Shown here piece by piece: positions 31,409 through 41,453 of a stretch of DNA of 64,000 nt; the stretch's first letter is position 1; each line of letters starts with the position of its first letter. Location: the NCBI GenBank assembly GCA_964016985.1, contig OZ024821.1, positions 90,882,093 to 90,946,092 of the forward strand. Direction: 5' to 3'. This DNA is from Anodontia alba (taxonomy: Eukaryota > Mollusca > Bivalvia > Lucinida > Lucinidae). The position numbers and the translations under genes were made by a program. Below the pieces are notes generated by a model. It did no database searches. It worked only from the letters and a program-made list of their open reading frames with translations, and was not told the origin of the DNA.

Positions 31409-31608
31409 TACATTTACCCTAAATGTTGGGAACCTTGATTGAATTGTCCTAAAATTTGACCATTTTACCACTGGTTGAATTGCCTAAAATTCTGCTGGAT
31501 GAGTGGCAAGCAGTGTAGACCCTGTAGAGAAGCCCTGTTATACACTGATCTGGCTCTACATTGTTTCTTTAGGCCTTTTTTTTTCCAATAATTAGAGTAA
31601 ATATGGTA
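31409..31608. mobile_element. Family R MITE
   Basis: TACATTTACCCTAAATGTTG at the left, AATTAGAGTAAATATGGTA at the right. Left-arm motif GTCCTAAAATTTGACCATTT; the core has an eroded centre (AGAGAAGCCCTGTTATAC). Confidence 0.78.
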
Positions 31609-31773
31609 ACTTGTTTGGTTTGATGATCAGTCTGTAGTACTAGTATTAACCCCATTATGTTCATAATGAGAAGTAATTTATGTATATTTTCTAATAAACA
31701 CTCTAAAGAAACTGTTGTTTCAGAGGTAAAGCTACCATATTCAACCTAATTGCCATGCATACTGTTTCAGAGA

Positions 31774-31985
31774 TAAAGCTACAGTATTCAATCTAATTAC
31801 CGCGCATATCTCTGTAAGTGCACAGTTGAGCAGTTTCGTAGTCTTCAGATTACAGCCAGTGTACTTTTTTCTACTTCATAAAAGTATATGTTGTGGGTAC
31901 TCATTGAATTCAAATGAGTACCCACAACATATGCTTTTATAAAGAAGATCAGAAAAAAAAATCACATAAGCATCATTAAATAATC
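31774..31985. mobile_element. Element X copy 1
   Basis: Shares AGATTACAGCCAGTGTACTT and the hairpin GTATATGTTGTGGGTACTCA...ATGAGTACCCACAACATATG with X at 53083. The hairpin is the same as the B core but the flanks differ, so B and X share a core module. Confidence 0.7.
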
Positions 31986-32175
31986 TTATCATGACGATCT
32001 TACTTTAAAGGATGTTCTTACTTGGTGGATATTTTACTGAGCGCACATTGTGGTAATTAGGTCAAAATGGTATTGATAGGTTTCTTACCTCCACAAAAAA
32101 TGTGTGAGATGTGTTTAATGAGATGATGCAACTTACCATTTTCTGGAAAGATATGAAACCCACTGCTCTTCAGAC
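31986..32175. other. No recognisable feature
   Basis: Spacer between X and C elements. Confidence 0.3.
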
Positions 32176-32351
32176 ATTGCACACCTGGTAAAAATTTCAG
32201 CAGATGACATTTTGAATTTTTTTTCTCATTTTTCCCAGAAAGTAGGCTTTAACATTTCATGCCAATTGTCTCCTTTGCTATAGCCTACTTTCTAGGGAAA
32301 AAAAAAAATTCTTTTATCTGCTGAATATGCCTAGAGACTGGTAAAGGTTAA
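32176..32351. mobile_element. Family C MITE
   Basis: GCACACCTGGTAAAAATTTC at the left, AGACTGGTAAAGGTTAA at the right; the core has AGTAGGCTTTAACATTTCAT and AGCCTACTTTCTAGGG. Confidence 0.75.
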
Positions 32352-32516
32352 TGTTCTACTAATGGTCTCAGAGCTCCATGTTGTTATGTCTTGCACCTAA
32401 AGAAAAGTTCACAGATCTTTCTTCCTTCATCTGTCTTGTCAGATTGCCAGCTAATATCTTCAACAACACTAAACTGAAGAAAACTGAGGCCAGCTGGGGA
32501 AAAAAGCACCTACAGA

Positions 32517-32724
32517 TTAATTATATAGCTTAGCAATCTGGATAAATTTTTCAGCAAATGACATTTTAAAGTACATGTATATTTCTTCTTTTTCTCAGAA
32601 TATAGGATTTGACATTTCATGCAGACATTTTGCATGAAATGCAAAATTCTGTTTTCTTGGAAAAAGAAGAAAGTTATCACCAATTGTTGTCTGCTGAATA
32701 TGCCCATAGAGTGGTAAAGATTAA
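32517..32724. mobile_element. Family C MITE
   Basis: TTAA-flanked at both ends (32517, 32721). The core is GACATTTCATGCAGACATTT / TGCATGAAATGCAAAATTC; the right arm is CAATTGTTGTCTGCTGAATA. Confidence 0.8.
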
Positions 32725-33182
32725 AACAAGATGTACTGTTGTTCTGCAAAGCAATACAACAGCAGTAGCTCTACAAGTATTAGCTTTTTCAAAATGCAAG
32801 TGGGTCGTTTAGCTTCAACAATTGCATGTACGCTTATACCACACATGGTGGCATAAGTATCAAGATCTACTACCTTATTGACTTCAGTTACTTTCCAAGT
32901 TTTTGGTTCACTCCAAACTGTCAAACTTATCTCTGACATGTATACAAATAATAAGTGCCATGGACTTTGTTTCTTGACAGTTACTATTATCGTGTGGGTT
33001 TTTCACCAGTTTGACTATAGCAGTTCACTTGATAGGAGAGTCCTGGACTAGTTCTGTTTCAACAATAGAATATTTTCATTGCAATGTCAGTAAAGATACT
33101 CTTTGGACTTGTTCATTTCAGAGTTAAAGGGTGTCTGAATTGCTTTTTTGTATTATCATTTCTTATAGAGATTTCTGTACCT
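32725..33182. other. No recognisable feature
   Basis: Single-copy-looking sequence; the frames on both strands here are not supported. Confidence 0.3.
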
Positions 33183-33288
33183 AATACAGTGTAGAGTTAG
33201 ATCAGACACCTCATTTTTTGGCATCTGATTTGGGTTTGTATTGTTTACCACTGTCCCTTTTATGGAACACTAGGCATAAATGGGTTAA
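33183..33288. mobile_element. Partial S-like element with eroded core
   Basis: ATACAGTGTAGAGTTAGATC to GGTTTGTATTGTTTACC is a degraded core. The right end GCATAAATGGGTTAA resembles the S terminus (ACAATGGGTTAA). Confidence 0.5.
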
Positions 33289-33529
33289 TAGTATACCAAT
33301 ACTTGAAAGAGGCCATAATTGGATAGTAAAACATTCTATTCTATTCATTATCAGATGCATGACTACTGTGTCAACAGTCTTAGTAGTTACTTCTGCTTAA
33401 GCTGGGTTCAATGTAATTCCCGTATTTGGTGTGTGATTAGTATAATTCCTATATATGCAGCTTGTCAGGGTGACTAGCAATTAAACTTACAGGTCTTGTA
33501 AGTTTTACAAGACTTGCAAGAAGGGTACC

Positions 33530-33692
33530 CAGGTAATTTTTTTCTTATTTGTCTACTAAAACATATGTTTCTGGTACTCATTAGAAGTGCCTCTGTGATG
33601 CACTTCTAATGAGTACCCCAACATATGCTTTCATGGAGCAGTAGGAAAAATACTAATACTTTTTGATGGAGACAAGCACATTGTCTAGAGCG
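33530..33692. mobile_element. Family B MITE copy 4
   Basis: Hairpin 33545-33650: TACTCATTAGAAGTGCCTCT and complement GCACTTCTAATGAGTACCCC. The right flank AAGCACATTGTCTAGAGC is a B terminal remnant. Confidence 0.78.
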
Positions 33693-33833
33693 ATGCATGA
33701 TCCAATAGGAGCCTTTTGCCATAGACTGGCTGCTTTCTAACTGGTAATTAATAGTTGTCATTCTAAAAAAGCTGTAATTTTTAAAATGAAAATATTCACC
33801 TTGTATTGTTTTGGGTCTGGATCCTTTTCGTGT

Positions 33834-34685
33834 TAGTTTACACGCCTACCAATCACTCTCATGGGAAACCACAGTCAAGAAAAGGAATCCATGAGAGGAG
33901 CTTCCGGTTTTGCAGAAGTGGAGCTCAAGTTGTCAACAAATGCTGCACACTGTGAAGGTTTGCCTTATTTACGTTCTCTTGAAAACACTTATATAAAATA
34001 TAACAGTGCTATTTTGTCACATATAGACTGTTTATTCCGCACAACAAAGGGTAAGGCACATGATCATGCATTTTTCGAGATATTTGATTAGTATGGTGAA
34101 ACAGCTACTCAACAGTCTAATTCGACATGAAAAAGAGCTCATTTTCTGGCTGTTTTAAAACTGTGACTATGTTGGTAGCGATCAAGTGAACAGAATTACT
34201 TCATCCAAGTTCCCAAACATCAGAAGTAAGCTTTAGACGATGAACACTTCAACACACAGAAGATATATACCAAAACATAGCATTGAATGGCTGGTTGAGC
34301 ATGAGATTATAGAAAATGTGAACAATTTTCATGAAACCCAAATCCAGCCCCTGAAGAAACTTGGTAACTGGTAAACTTTTACCAAAAACATTTACAAAAG
34401 GCTTAAACCATGCGGTTATATTTAACTATAATTAAAATAATGAATTAAACCATTTTGAAGCTTCAAATAACACAGCAACAAGAATATTTCCATTATACCC
34501 TATTTAGAGATACAGCTGGAATTGAAACAGACAGAAAAACCATCAACAATGTACAGAATTGTGAACTATCACAATATTCATTTCTTCAGCGGCTGGATCT
34601 GGGTTTCATGAAAATTCTTCACATTTTCTGTAATCTCATGCTCAACCTGCCATTCGATGAGAGTGATTGGTAGGCGTGGTTTACT
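33834..34685. mobile_element. Inverted-repeat element Y, about 850 bases
   Basis: TTTACACGCCTACCAATCAC TCTCAT at 33837 is complemented by ATGAGAGTGATTGGTAGGCG at about 34658. A second inverted pair lies inside: GAGCATGAGATTATAGAAAA (34298) against TTTTCTGTAATCTCATGCTC (34623). A 76-codon frame (33861-34091, start MGNHSQ) lies inside; no transposase features. Confidence 0.72.
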
Positions 34686-34882
34686 AGACAGTTTTTGGTT
34701 TGCAATAGGTCTCTTGAATCAGATAGGCAGATTTTCATCAAACTTACAGGATGTATCATTGTGAGATTATTTAAGAGATGATTAAAGAGTTTGTTGACCT
34801 GGATCTCATTTTCAGGGTCAGAACAGGACAAATAGTGTTGTTAAATATACTTAGCAGGTAACAGAGCAGGGAGTGTCGTTAT

Positions 34883-35162
34883 GAAAACAAGCCTATTCAA
34901 ATTTCAAATACATGTATATAGCAAATTTCACCTGTAAAAATTGAAAATTTTCAGATAAAGAACTCTGATATTTTTCCTATTTCTGCTCTAAACATAGATT
35001 GTGGGACTAGTTAGAGCCGCATCGATGGGGTGGTTCTGACATGTACCCACAATCAATGTTTTTGAGCAGAAATAAGAAAGATAATGTATATCCCTGTAAA
35101 CCCCAGTTTTACTATATAAAAGTGGGGTTTAAGGGGATCAAAATTATATAGGCTTGTTTTTG
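34883..35162. mobile_element. Hairpin element CC copy 2
   Basis: AACAAGCCTATTCAAATTT at the left and AAATTATATAGGCTTGTT at the right are inverted ends. The middle hairpin has CATAGATTGTGGGACTAG and ACCCACAATCAATGTTTTTG. Confidence 0.78.
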
Positions 35163-35276
35163 TGATGGTTTGAGTGGGGGTGGGGGGAGGGGGAATTATA
35201 TAGGCTTGTTTTTGTGATGGTTTGAGTGGGGGGGGGGGGGGGGGGTTGAGGGATGGGGGCAGGGGGAGGGGGATGG
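35146..35276 (+). repeat. Duplicated CC end and G-rich tract
   Basis: ATTATATAGGCTTGTTTTTG plus TGATGGTTTGAGTGGGG occurs twice (35146 and 35196). The following run holds about 18 G plus GGGGG tracts spaced by 1-6 bases, a strong G-quadruplex candidate on the + strand. Confidence 0.75.
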
Positions 35277-35379
35277 AAAAGCATAATTGTGGAAAAATAA
35301 CAAAAGGTTATTCAGCTGGAGGCAGAATTCACAGCATGGTTTTATAGCCTTTCATTATCATGTTCCATTGTTGCCATAG

Positions 35380-35430
35380 GATTTAAATACTGTTGAAAGA
35401 AATGTAAAACACCAAATGATCATCATTCAA
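35380..35430 (+). mobile_element. 3' fragment of SINE-4
   Basis: GATTTAAATACTGTTGAAAG and AAATGTAAAACACCAAAT match the end of the SINE at 18607. Confidence 0.6.
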
Positions 35431-35570
35431 TGGTAGATTCCACAGTGTCAGGTGATTTTGTGAGTGTAAAATGAAAGCCCTGATTGAACAACTTGAATGG
35501 GCTTCTTATTTGGGCTTTCATTGCCTACATATATGACAAAGGCCCTTTGCTTGTTACAGCCATATAACAT

Positions 35571-35747
35571 ATCTCCAGCTAAAGGGTGTATAAGGTAAGT
35601 ATTTTTCTTATTTCTCCACAAAAACATATCTTGTGGGTATTCATTAGCAGTGCCATGAGTACTCATATATATTTTCATAGATGAAATAAGAAAAATAACA
35701 ATACTTTTTGTTGAAAAAAGTGCCTTATCTATGATTTCAACTGGAAG
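35571..35747. mobile_element. Family B MITE copy 5
   Basis: Ends CTCCAGCTAAAGGGTGTATA and TGCCTTATCTATGATTTCAA; hairpin TTATTTCTCCACAAAAACAT with a short deleted centre (AGCAGTGCCATGAGT). Confidence 0.75.
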
Positions 35748-35877
35748 GTACCATTCAGTTTTGCACATCTGCATATTTGGGCACAGATGTTTATTGTTAA
35801 TTTGTCTCCATAATGCTTCGATGTTATCTTCAGAATGTGGTAGAATGCATACTCTGAAATACCATATTTTCCTTAAG

Positions 35878-36066
35878 TATAACTCCAAATAAGGCTGGTT
35901 TTTTTTAACCAAAAAGTACTTATATTTTTTTAATTTCTTCATGCAAACATGTTGTGGGTACTCATTAGAAGTGCCTTGCCAAGGCACTTCTAATGAGTAC
36001 CCACAACATATGTTTTCATGAAGAAATAAGAAAAAATATGCTGATATCCCTCTTATCTGGAGCTAT
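35878..36066. mobile_element. Family B MITE, reference copy
   Basis: Ends ATAACTCCAAATAAGG and CCTCTTATCTGGAGCTAT. The hairpin arms are nearly perfect over about 50 bases around GTGCCTTGCCAAGGCAC, with GTTGTGGGTACTCATTAGAA and its complement. Confidence 0.83.
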
Positions 36067-36069
36067 GAA

Positions 36070-36255
36070 GGACTGAGCACATAGTGTAGATCCAAATCAG
36101 ACAATGAATGCAACATTTGATCAAGGTCTACACTGTTTGCCAATGACTTATCCAGCAATTTTAGGTACATGTACAATAACAGTTAGTAAAATAGACATGT
36201 TGAAATTTTAGAACAAGTATGGTAAGGTATTAAGATGTCCAGATCATTAGGGTAA
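36070..36255. mobile_element. Family R MITE, right part
   Basis: Core arms GTGTAGATCCAAATCAGACA and AAGGTCTACACTGTTTGCC, then GAACAAGTATGGTAAGG and TCATTAGGGTAAATATGATA. Confidence 0.72.
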
Positions 36256-36327
36256 ATATGATAAACAATCTTGATCATGCTAGACATGTGTATACATTCA
36301 TTACCACTTACCAAAACAGCAAATAAT

Positions 36328-37205
36328 CTACTTTACAAAACTGCAAGCTTATCTCTGGCTGAAACTGCAGCAGTCTAACCATTTACCAAAAACTGCAGCC
36401 TTTCCACTGATTGAAAATGCAGGTTTACCACTTACCAAAACTGCAATGTTGCCACTGGCTGAATCAGCAGGCTTCCTATTTATTATAACTTACTTGCCAC
36501 TGGCTGAAAATGCAAGGATACCAGTTACCTAGACTGCAAACTGTCCACAGGCTAAAATCACGCTCACCATAACTGCAAACTTACCATTGCTGAAATTGCA
36601 GGATTATCTGAATCTTACAAATATTGCAGACTTGCCACTGGTTGAAACCGCTGGTTTACTACTTACCAAAACTGCAAGTTTGCCACTGACTGAAACTAAA
36701 GGCTTACTACTTACCAAAACTGCAAACTTGCCACTGGCTGAAGCTAGAGGCTTACTACTTACCAAAACTGAAGTTGCCACTGGCTGAAGCTAGGCTTACT
36801 ACTTACCAAAACTGCAGTTGCCACTGGCTGAAGCTAGAGGCTTACTACTTACCAAAACTGCAAAGTTGCCACTGGCTGTAGCTAGAGGCTTACTACTTAC
36901 CAAAACTGCAGACTGTCCTCAGTTTGAAACTATAGGCTTACCACTTGCTAAAGCTGCAAAGTTGCCACTGGCTGAATGTAGGCTGAAAATGCAAGCTTAC
37001 TACATGATCAAAACAGCAAACTTGCCACAGGCTAAAACTGCATTAACCATTATATTACTGCATTATTGCCACTTGCTGAAACTGCAGTCTTACTATTTAC
37101 CAAAACTGCTCTTTCCATTGATTGAAACTTGCGATTTACCACTTACCAAAACTACAAGCCTTCAATAAGCTGAATCTAAAGGCATACTATTCACCAAAAT
37201 TGCCA
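36328..37205 (+). repeat. Minisatellite, 48-base unit
   Basis: About 15 units of the form CTTACTACTTACCAAAACTG followed by CAAACTTGCCACTGGCTGAA and a short AGCTAGAGG-like spacer. ACTTACC recurs at 36661, 36709, 36757, 36801, 36847 and 36895. 48 is a multiple of 3, so one frame stays open (36587-36787 and 36818-37168), reading LLLTKTANLPLAEARG-type repeats. There are no splice signals, no bias at third positions, and outer units contain stops, so I read it as non-coding. Confidence 0.85.
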
Positions 37206-37222
37206 TGAATGAATGAATGAAT
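37206..37222 (+). repeat. Short GAAT microsatellite
   Basis: GAATGAATGAATGAAT, four units. Confidence 0.8.
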
Positions 37223-37344
37223 TTCTAAACAGTTGACTTGTCATTTGCTGTGAACTGGCCGAAACTAACTACTAGCAGCTGACTGAAATATCCGGCTAAA
37301 AAATGTCAAACTGCTTGCTGACTACAATGGTAAACTACTGTAAG

Positions 37345-37537
37345 TTAACCCTTAATGCTTAGCATGCTGGGTAATAGATTCAGCAGACAGTATTTTAAAA
37401 TATATATTTTTTTGTTTTTATTTTCCCACAAATTAGGCTTTAATGTTTTGTGTAAATTGTCTTCTAAAGACTATTTTCTTGGAAAAATAATGAAAATATC
37501 ATCAATTTGTTGTCTGCTAAATTTGCCCAGGTAAAGT
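37345..37537. mobile_element. Family C MITE
   Basis: TTAACCCTTAATGCTTAGCA at the left; the right end GCCCAGGTAAAGTGGTTATC is eroded. The core TTAATGTTTTGTGTAAATTG is degraded. Confidence 0.72.
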
Positions 37538-37587
37538 GGTTATCACAAATGCAGCAGATGACAGTTTGATTTTTGTTTTTGTACTTT

Positions 37588-37853
37588 TATGCCCCACCAC
37601 AGGGGCAGGGTATAATGGTTTCCTGTTGGCTGTCCCTGTGTCTGTCCATCTGGCGTATGTCTGTTCCTCTGTTGTAGATACATATGGTCATCCCTATTTT
37701 CCTTTCTGGATGATGAGTAAATATCAGTGGATTTTCACCAAACTTGATATGTGCATTGATATTGTGGAAATCTCGTTTGGGATTGCTAATGGGCGAATTT
37801 CTTCAGTTTTGTACAGTGATCTGCCTGCCATAGTCATTTAGTGGTAGGGTATT
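37588..37853 (+). mobile_element. Tandem-unit element TU-e, single unit
   Basis: TATGCCCCACCACAGGGGCA to GTGGTAGGGTATTA gives short inverted ends. It contains one unit with ATTTTCACCAAACTTGATAT, GTGCATTGATATTGTGG and GGGATTGCTAATGGGCGA, the same unit as at 39823. Confidence 0.65.
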
Positions 37854-37855
37854 AT

Positions 37856-38019
37856 TGTTTCATATTTTTATTCAAAGAAAATGAGGCTTGACATTTCATG
37901 TGACTCATCTGCCTAGTAGATGATTCATGTGAAATTTCATGTGGCATTCTCTGAAAAATGAGAAAAAAAAAATGAGAATGTCATCTTCTACAATTTTGCT
38001 TAGCCCTTTAAAGATTAAG
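37856..38019. mobile_element. Family D element, left end lost
   Basis: GAGGCTTGACATTTCATGTG, CTCATCTGCCTAGTAGATG and the right end TTGCTTAGCCCTTTAAAG followed by ATTAA. It directly abuts TU-e. Confidence 0.75.
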
Positions 38020-38074
38020 AACAGACTCAGTTTCACTCAGACTGCTACAGTGAGATTGGCCGGCAGCCCAAACT

Positions 38075-38287
38075 TTAACCCTTGTCCTGCTGAATAAATT
38101 AAGATGCCACGCCCACTTCTAATTTTCAGCCAATCAGGTTACTAGATCCAGATTTTTGTTATAAATTTGCACACTTGATGGCAAACAGTGCAGGTCAAGA
38201 TCAGTTGGCTTCTTCAGAAGCCAACTGATCTGGATCTACACTGTTTGCAAAACAGGGTATATCCAGGTTCAGCAGGACAAGGGTTAA
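38075..38287 (-). mobile_element. Family P MITE copy 10
   Basis: TTAACCCTTGTCCTGCTGAA to TTCAGCAGGACAAGGGTTAA with GCCACGCCCACTTC, CAGCCAATCAG and the core all well kept. Confidence 0.92.
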
Positions 38288-38822
38288 GCTATCACTGAAG
38301 TTGTAAACTCCACTAACTGGAACTGTGAGTTGGCCACCATTTGAAATTTGATTGAAATGACAAGCTGTGCTGAGGTTTGAAGGTTTGAACATTATCTGTT
38401 AGAATGTTTATGATGTAAGGCACCAGTTTCTGATAGAAAACCACATACACCTAAGGTGAATGGATACATATCCATGGGAGATAACTCAGACAAAAAAATG
38501 TTTGTCTCCCTTTGCAAAGGGGAGCTACTCTCAGAGAAAAAGAATTAGGTCCCCATGGAGAATACTTTTCTTTAAGAGTAGCTTGCTTGAGAAGAGATCC
38601 ATATACCAGAGAAGCAAATTTTCTTTTCTACTGGAGTCATCTCCCTTTGAAAAAGGAGGGAAAAACTCTCAGTCTTGAGTGCTGTCTCTTTTAGAATGTA
38701 TCTATTTATCTTAAAATTTCACTCTTTTGTTCAGATAATGTGCCAAGTTCCTGTTATTGCAAACACAAGTTTGTATAATAAACAGCAAAAAAAAAGAAAT
38801 CCTGAAAAGCAGGTTTATTATC
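38288..38822. other. Single-copy-looking sequence
   Basis: CTCCCTTTGCAAAGGGGAG (38506) and CTCCCTTTGAAAAAGGAGG (38641) are two small related palindromes 135 bases apart. Overlapping frames at 38460-38694 have no support. Confidence 0.35.
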
Positions 38823-39036
38823 TTAACCCTTGTCCTGCTGAACCCGGATATACCCTGTCTTTGCAAACAGTGTAGATCCAGATCAGTTGGCTTCAACTGA
38901 TCTGGATCTGCACTGTTTGTCATTAAGTATGTGAATTTATATCAACACCCTGGATCTTGTAATCTGATTGGCAAAAAAAAAAAAAAAAAAAGAAATGGGT
39001 GTGGCATCTTAATTTATTCAGTAGGAGAAGGGTTAT
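38823..39036 (+). mobile_element. Family P MITE copy 11
   Basis: TTAACCCTTGTCCTGCTGAA to TTCAGTAGGAGAAGGGTTA. The core centre is shortened (TTGGCTTCAACTGATC). An A run of about 19 has replaced the sequence between GATTGGC and GAAATGGGTG. Confidence 0.88.
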
Positions 39037-39260
39037 TGCTGAGCATGCTGGGTAGAAATTTCAGCTGTATACAACCTTTTGAATTTTTTTTTTTTTTTTT
39101 TTTCATTTTTCCCAGAAAATAGGACATATTTCATGCAGATTGCCTCCTTGTGTCTCATAGGAGACAATTTGCATGAAATGTTAGATCCTATTTTCTGGGA
39201 AAAATAAGAAAAAATATCAGTTTTCATCTGCTGTATTGCCCTTAGTGTGGTAAGTGTTAA
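39033..39260. mobile_element. Family C MITE abutting P
   Basis: GTTATTGCTGAGCATGCTGG at the left (shares its terminal TTA with P copy 11), GTGTGGTAAGTGTTAA at the right. The core CATATTTCATGCAGATTGCC / GACAATTTGCATGAAATG is well paired; T run at 39077-39100. Confidence 0.8.
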
Positions 39261-39619
39261 TGGCAGACTTTCTGCAGACAAAGGCTAAGGCACCAGATAA
39301 GAAGTTGTTTTGGGGTCAGAATATGGACAAAATTTTTTGTATTTTTCTTTGGAAATGTACAGAGATCTAGCAATATTAAAGTCTAACAATGGCTAAGAAA
39401 ATGTTTTCTAGGAGAAATAAGATGAAATAAATGATATGAATTCCCTGCTTTTCTGGAGGACAGAAAGGTCATGTCTTTGTTTATAATCTCAGGTAAGATG
39501 GAAGCAGTGGTACAGGTAAAAGGGAACCATGCCATGAGAAAAGGGTTCTTTAGGCTTAGGCAGATACCAGTCAGTGATAAACCTGTGCATTCCCATGATA
39601 TGATCAGGTGGGACCTTTA
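39261..39619. other. No recognisable feature
   Basis: Single-copy-looking spacer. Confidence 0.3.
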
Positions 39620-39817
39620 CTCCAGATCTAGATAAGAGGGATATCCAGATAAGCATTTTTCTTATTTCTCCACAAAAAAACAACAACAACATATTGTGGG
39701 TACATTTGAAGTGTCTCACTCTCTGCAAAAACATGTTATGTTTGGCATACCCATTGAAGTTTTTAAGGCACTTCAAATGTTTTTGTGGAGAAATAAGAAA
39801 AAATGTAATTTTTTTTA
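39620..39817. mobile_element. Family B-like hairpin
   Basis: TCTAGATAAGAGGGATATCC then CTTATTTCTCCACAAAAAAA; right arm TTTTTGTGGAGAAATAAG. The centre has a divergent GCACTTCAAATG in place of GTGCCTTGC.. The right terminus is replaced by TU-f. Confidence 0.68.
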
Positions 39818-40381
39818 TACCCAGCCACACGATAGAGGCAGGTATTATGGTTTCACGTTGTATGTCCTTCCATCTGTCCGTCCATCTGCCGTATGTCCAT
39901 TCGCTTTTTCATTTCTGGATGATAACTTGGGGGAATGTCAATGGATTTTCACCAAACTTGATATGTGCATTGATATTGTGGCGATCTGGTTTTGGATTGC
40001 TAATAGGCAAATTTCGTCGATAATTTGACAGAAATGTCTGCCTCCAACAGGTCTAATTTTTTGTTTCCGAACCATAACTTGAGTAAATATCAATGGATTT
40101 CGCCAAACATGGTATGTGCATTGATATTGTAGATATCTGGTTTCAGATTACTAATGAGCAAATTTCCTCAATTTTTGACAGTTATCTGTCCATATTTTTG
40201 TTTCCTGATGATGACGAGTAAATATCAATGGATTTTCACCAAACTTCTTATGTGCATTGATATTGTGGAGATCTGGTTTGGGATTGCTAATGGGCAAATT
40301 TTGTCAGTTTTTGACTGCATTATCTGCCTGTGACACATCCGTATTTTCATTTCAGGGCAATAACTTGTGTAAATCGCAACA

Positions 40382-40412
40382 GGGGGGGGGGGGGGGAGGG
40401 GGGGGGGGGGAG
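40382..40412 (+). repeat. G-rich tract
   Basis: About 27 G with two A and no other base, broken only as GGGAGGGG-type blocks: a G-quadruplex candidate and a likely site of length variation. Confidence 0.8.
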
Positions 40413-40431
40413 GCAAAGGGGTCATGTATCT

Positions 40432-40676
40432 TGCATCACCGGGGCCTCCAACTGATATTGGCTTACAGTTGGGCAAGGCCTGCTGTCTTTGCAGCAGGCA
40501 AGGGTAGAGGGGGAATGTTTCTATTCTGTTCCTTCACTTTCATTCATTTTCCTTTCTCCCCTTTCCTTCTCTTTCATCTCCTCTACTATCTCTTCTATCT
40601 CTCTTCTCCCTTTCTCTGGGAAATGACACAAAATGACCCACAAGGGTTGACGTGTCATTAAACTCCAACTCAAACA
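40432..40676 (+). mobile_element. Dispersed pyrimidine-rich repeat (SINE-5), copy 2
   Basis: GGCCTCCAACTGATATTGGC, GGCAAGGCCTGCTGTCTTTG, the CT-rich middle and GGGTTGACGTGTCATTAAAC, ending AACTCAAACAAA. Inserted in a TU-f unit. Confidence 0.65.
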
Positions 40677-40812
40677 AAATCTCAACAGATTTTCACCCAA
40701 CTTCAAATGTGCATTGATTTTATGGAGATTAGTTTTGGGATTGCTATTGAGTATATTTCAATAATTTTTGATAGAGTTATCTCCCTACGACACGATAATA
40801 GCGGGGTATTAT

Positions 40813-41002
40813 TGTTTCACCTTTTTATTTTGTCTTAAAAGCAAAAAGCACCTTACCAAGCTGTGCAGAGTTTTCTCTTCAATGGCATCCAGTGAGGTGG
40901 ACAGAAGAGGAGGACCCAGTCAGACAGTCAATGTGCTGGCTGATCTGGACTTTCATATTCTGCATTTTCTGAGATAGTGATCATACAGCTCTTGATAAAA
41001 TG
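40813..41002. other. Spacer with B right-flank fragment
   Basis: AAAAAGCACCTTACCAAGCT resembles the B right arm. The frame MASSEVDRRGGPSQTVNVLA at 40879-40977 is protein-like but has no fitting donor and is left as unsupported. Confidence 0.35.
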
Positions 41003-41303
41003 GTGTCCAGATAAATATTTTACTTAACCCTAGTCCTGCTGAACCCGGATATACCCTGCCTTTGCAAACAGTGTAGATCCAGATCAGTTGGCTTCTGAAG
41101 AAGCCAGCTGATCTGGCTCTGTACTGTTTGCCATTAAGTATGTGAATTTATATCAACAATCTGAATCAAGTAATCTGATTGGCTGAAAGTTCGAAGTGGG
41201 CAAGGCATCTTGGGGGACCAGTTAGTACCCACAGCATATTTTTGTGGGGAAATAAGAAGAAAAGATTAAAATATTTTTGGTTGGAAAAATAAGCACATTG
41301 TCT
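41003..41303. mobile_element. Family B MITE split by a truncated P
   Basis: GTGTCCAGATAAATATTTTA starts the left arm. After the P insertion only the right hairpin arm remains (AGTTAGTACCCACAGCATAT, GTGGGGAAATAAG) and the flank TTTGGTTGGAAAAATAAGCA. Confidence 0.68.
41034..41212 (+). mobile_element. Family P MITE copy 12, right end deleted
   Basis: TTAACCCTAGTCCTGCTGAA, intact core and GATTGGCTGAAAGTTCG, but the sequence stops at GGCATCTT and joins GGGGGACCAGTTAG of the host B. The loss of the P tail and of the B left hairpin arm may be one deletion. Confidence 0.82.
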
Positions 41304-41329
41304 TTACTCTTCCTAATTGAAAGGCCCAA

Positions 41330-41445
41330 ATTATATTCCTCCAAGGAAACCTGTTGTGGTGCATATTGGAATTGCCTTACTGACACAATATATAGGTAAT
41401 TATTTTATTGTTTTCATGGAGGAATGAGGAACATTGCCACAGCTT
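41330..41445. mobile_element. Degraded B-like hairpin
   Basis: TTCCTCCAAGGAAACCTGTT pairs with TTGTTTTCATGGAGGAATGA; the centre is TTGCCTTACTGAC. Confidence 0.5.
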
Positions 41446-41453
41446 TTAATAAG

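Larger units (their letters stand above)
39823..40812 (+). mobile_element. Tandem-unit element TU-f with nested SINE-5
   Basis: Begins ATACCCAGCCACACGATAGA and ends ACACGATAATAGCGGGGTAT. At least four units of about 136-151 bases repeat ATGGATTTTCACCAAACTTG, ATGTGCATTGATATTGTGG and GATTGCTAATGGGCAAATTT. A G-rich tract (40382-40412) and a SINE-5 copy lie within. Confidence 0.72.

Noticed and set aside
33861..34091. A 76-codon frame starting MGNHSQ, resembling the 4246 candidate start
   Set aside because: It starts in the terminal inverted repeat of element Y and has no donor; the MGN resemblance is probably chance.
35448..35987. A 179-codon minus-strand frame
   Set aside because: It runs through two B hairpins; composition follows the repeats and no domain or splice context is visible.
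39694..40028. Two overlapping frames of about 110 codons on the + strand
   Set aside because: Both cross the junction of a B hairpin and TU-f, in different frames; no conserved features.
40257..40661. A 134-codon frame with a Gly run
   Set aside because: Spans TU-f units, the G tract and a SINE-5 copy; not a gene.
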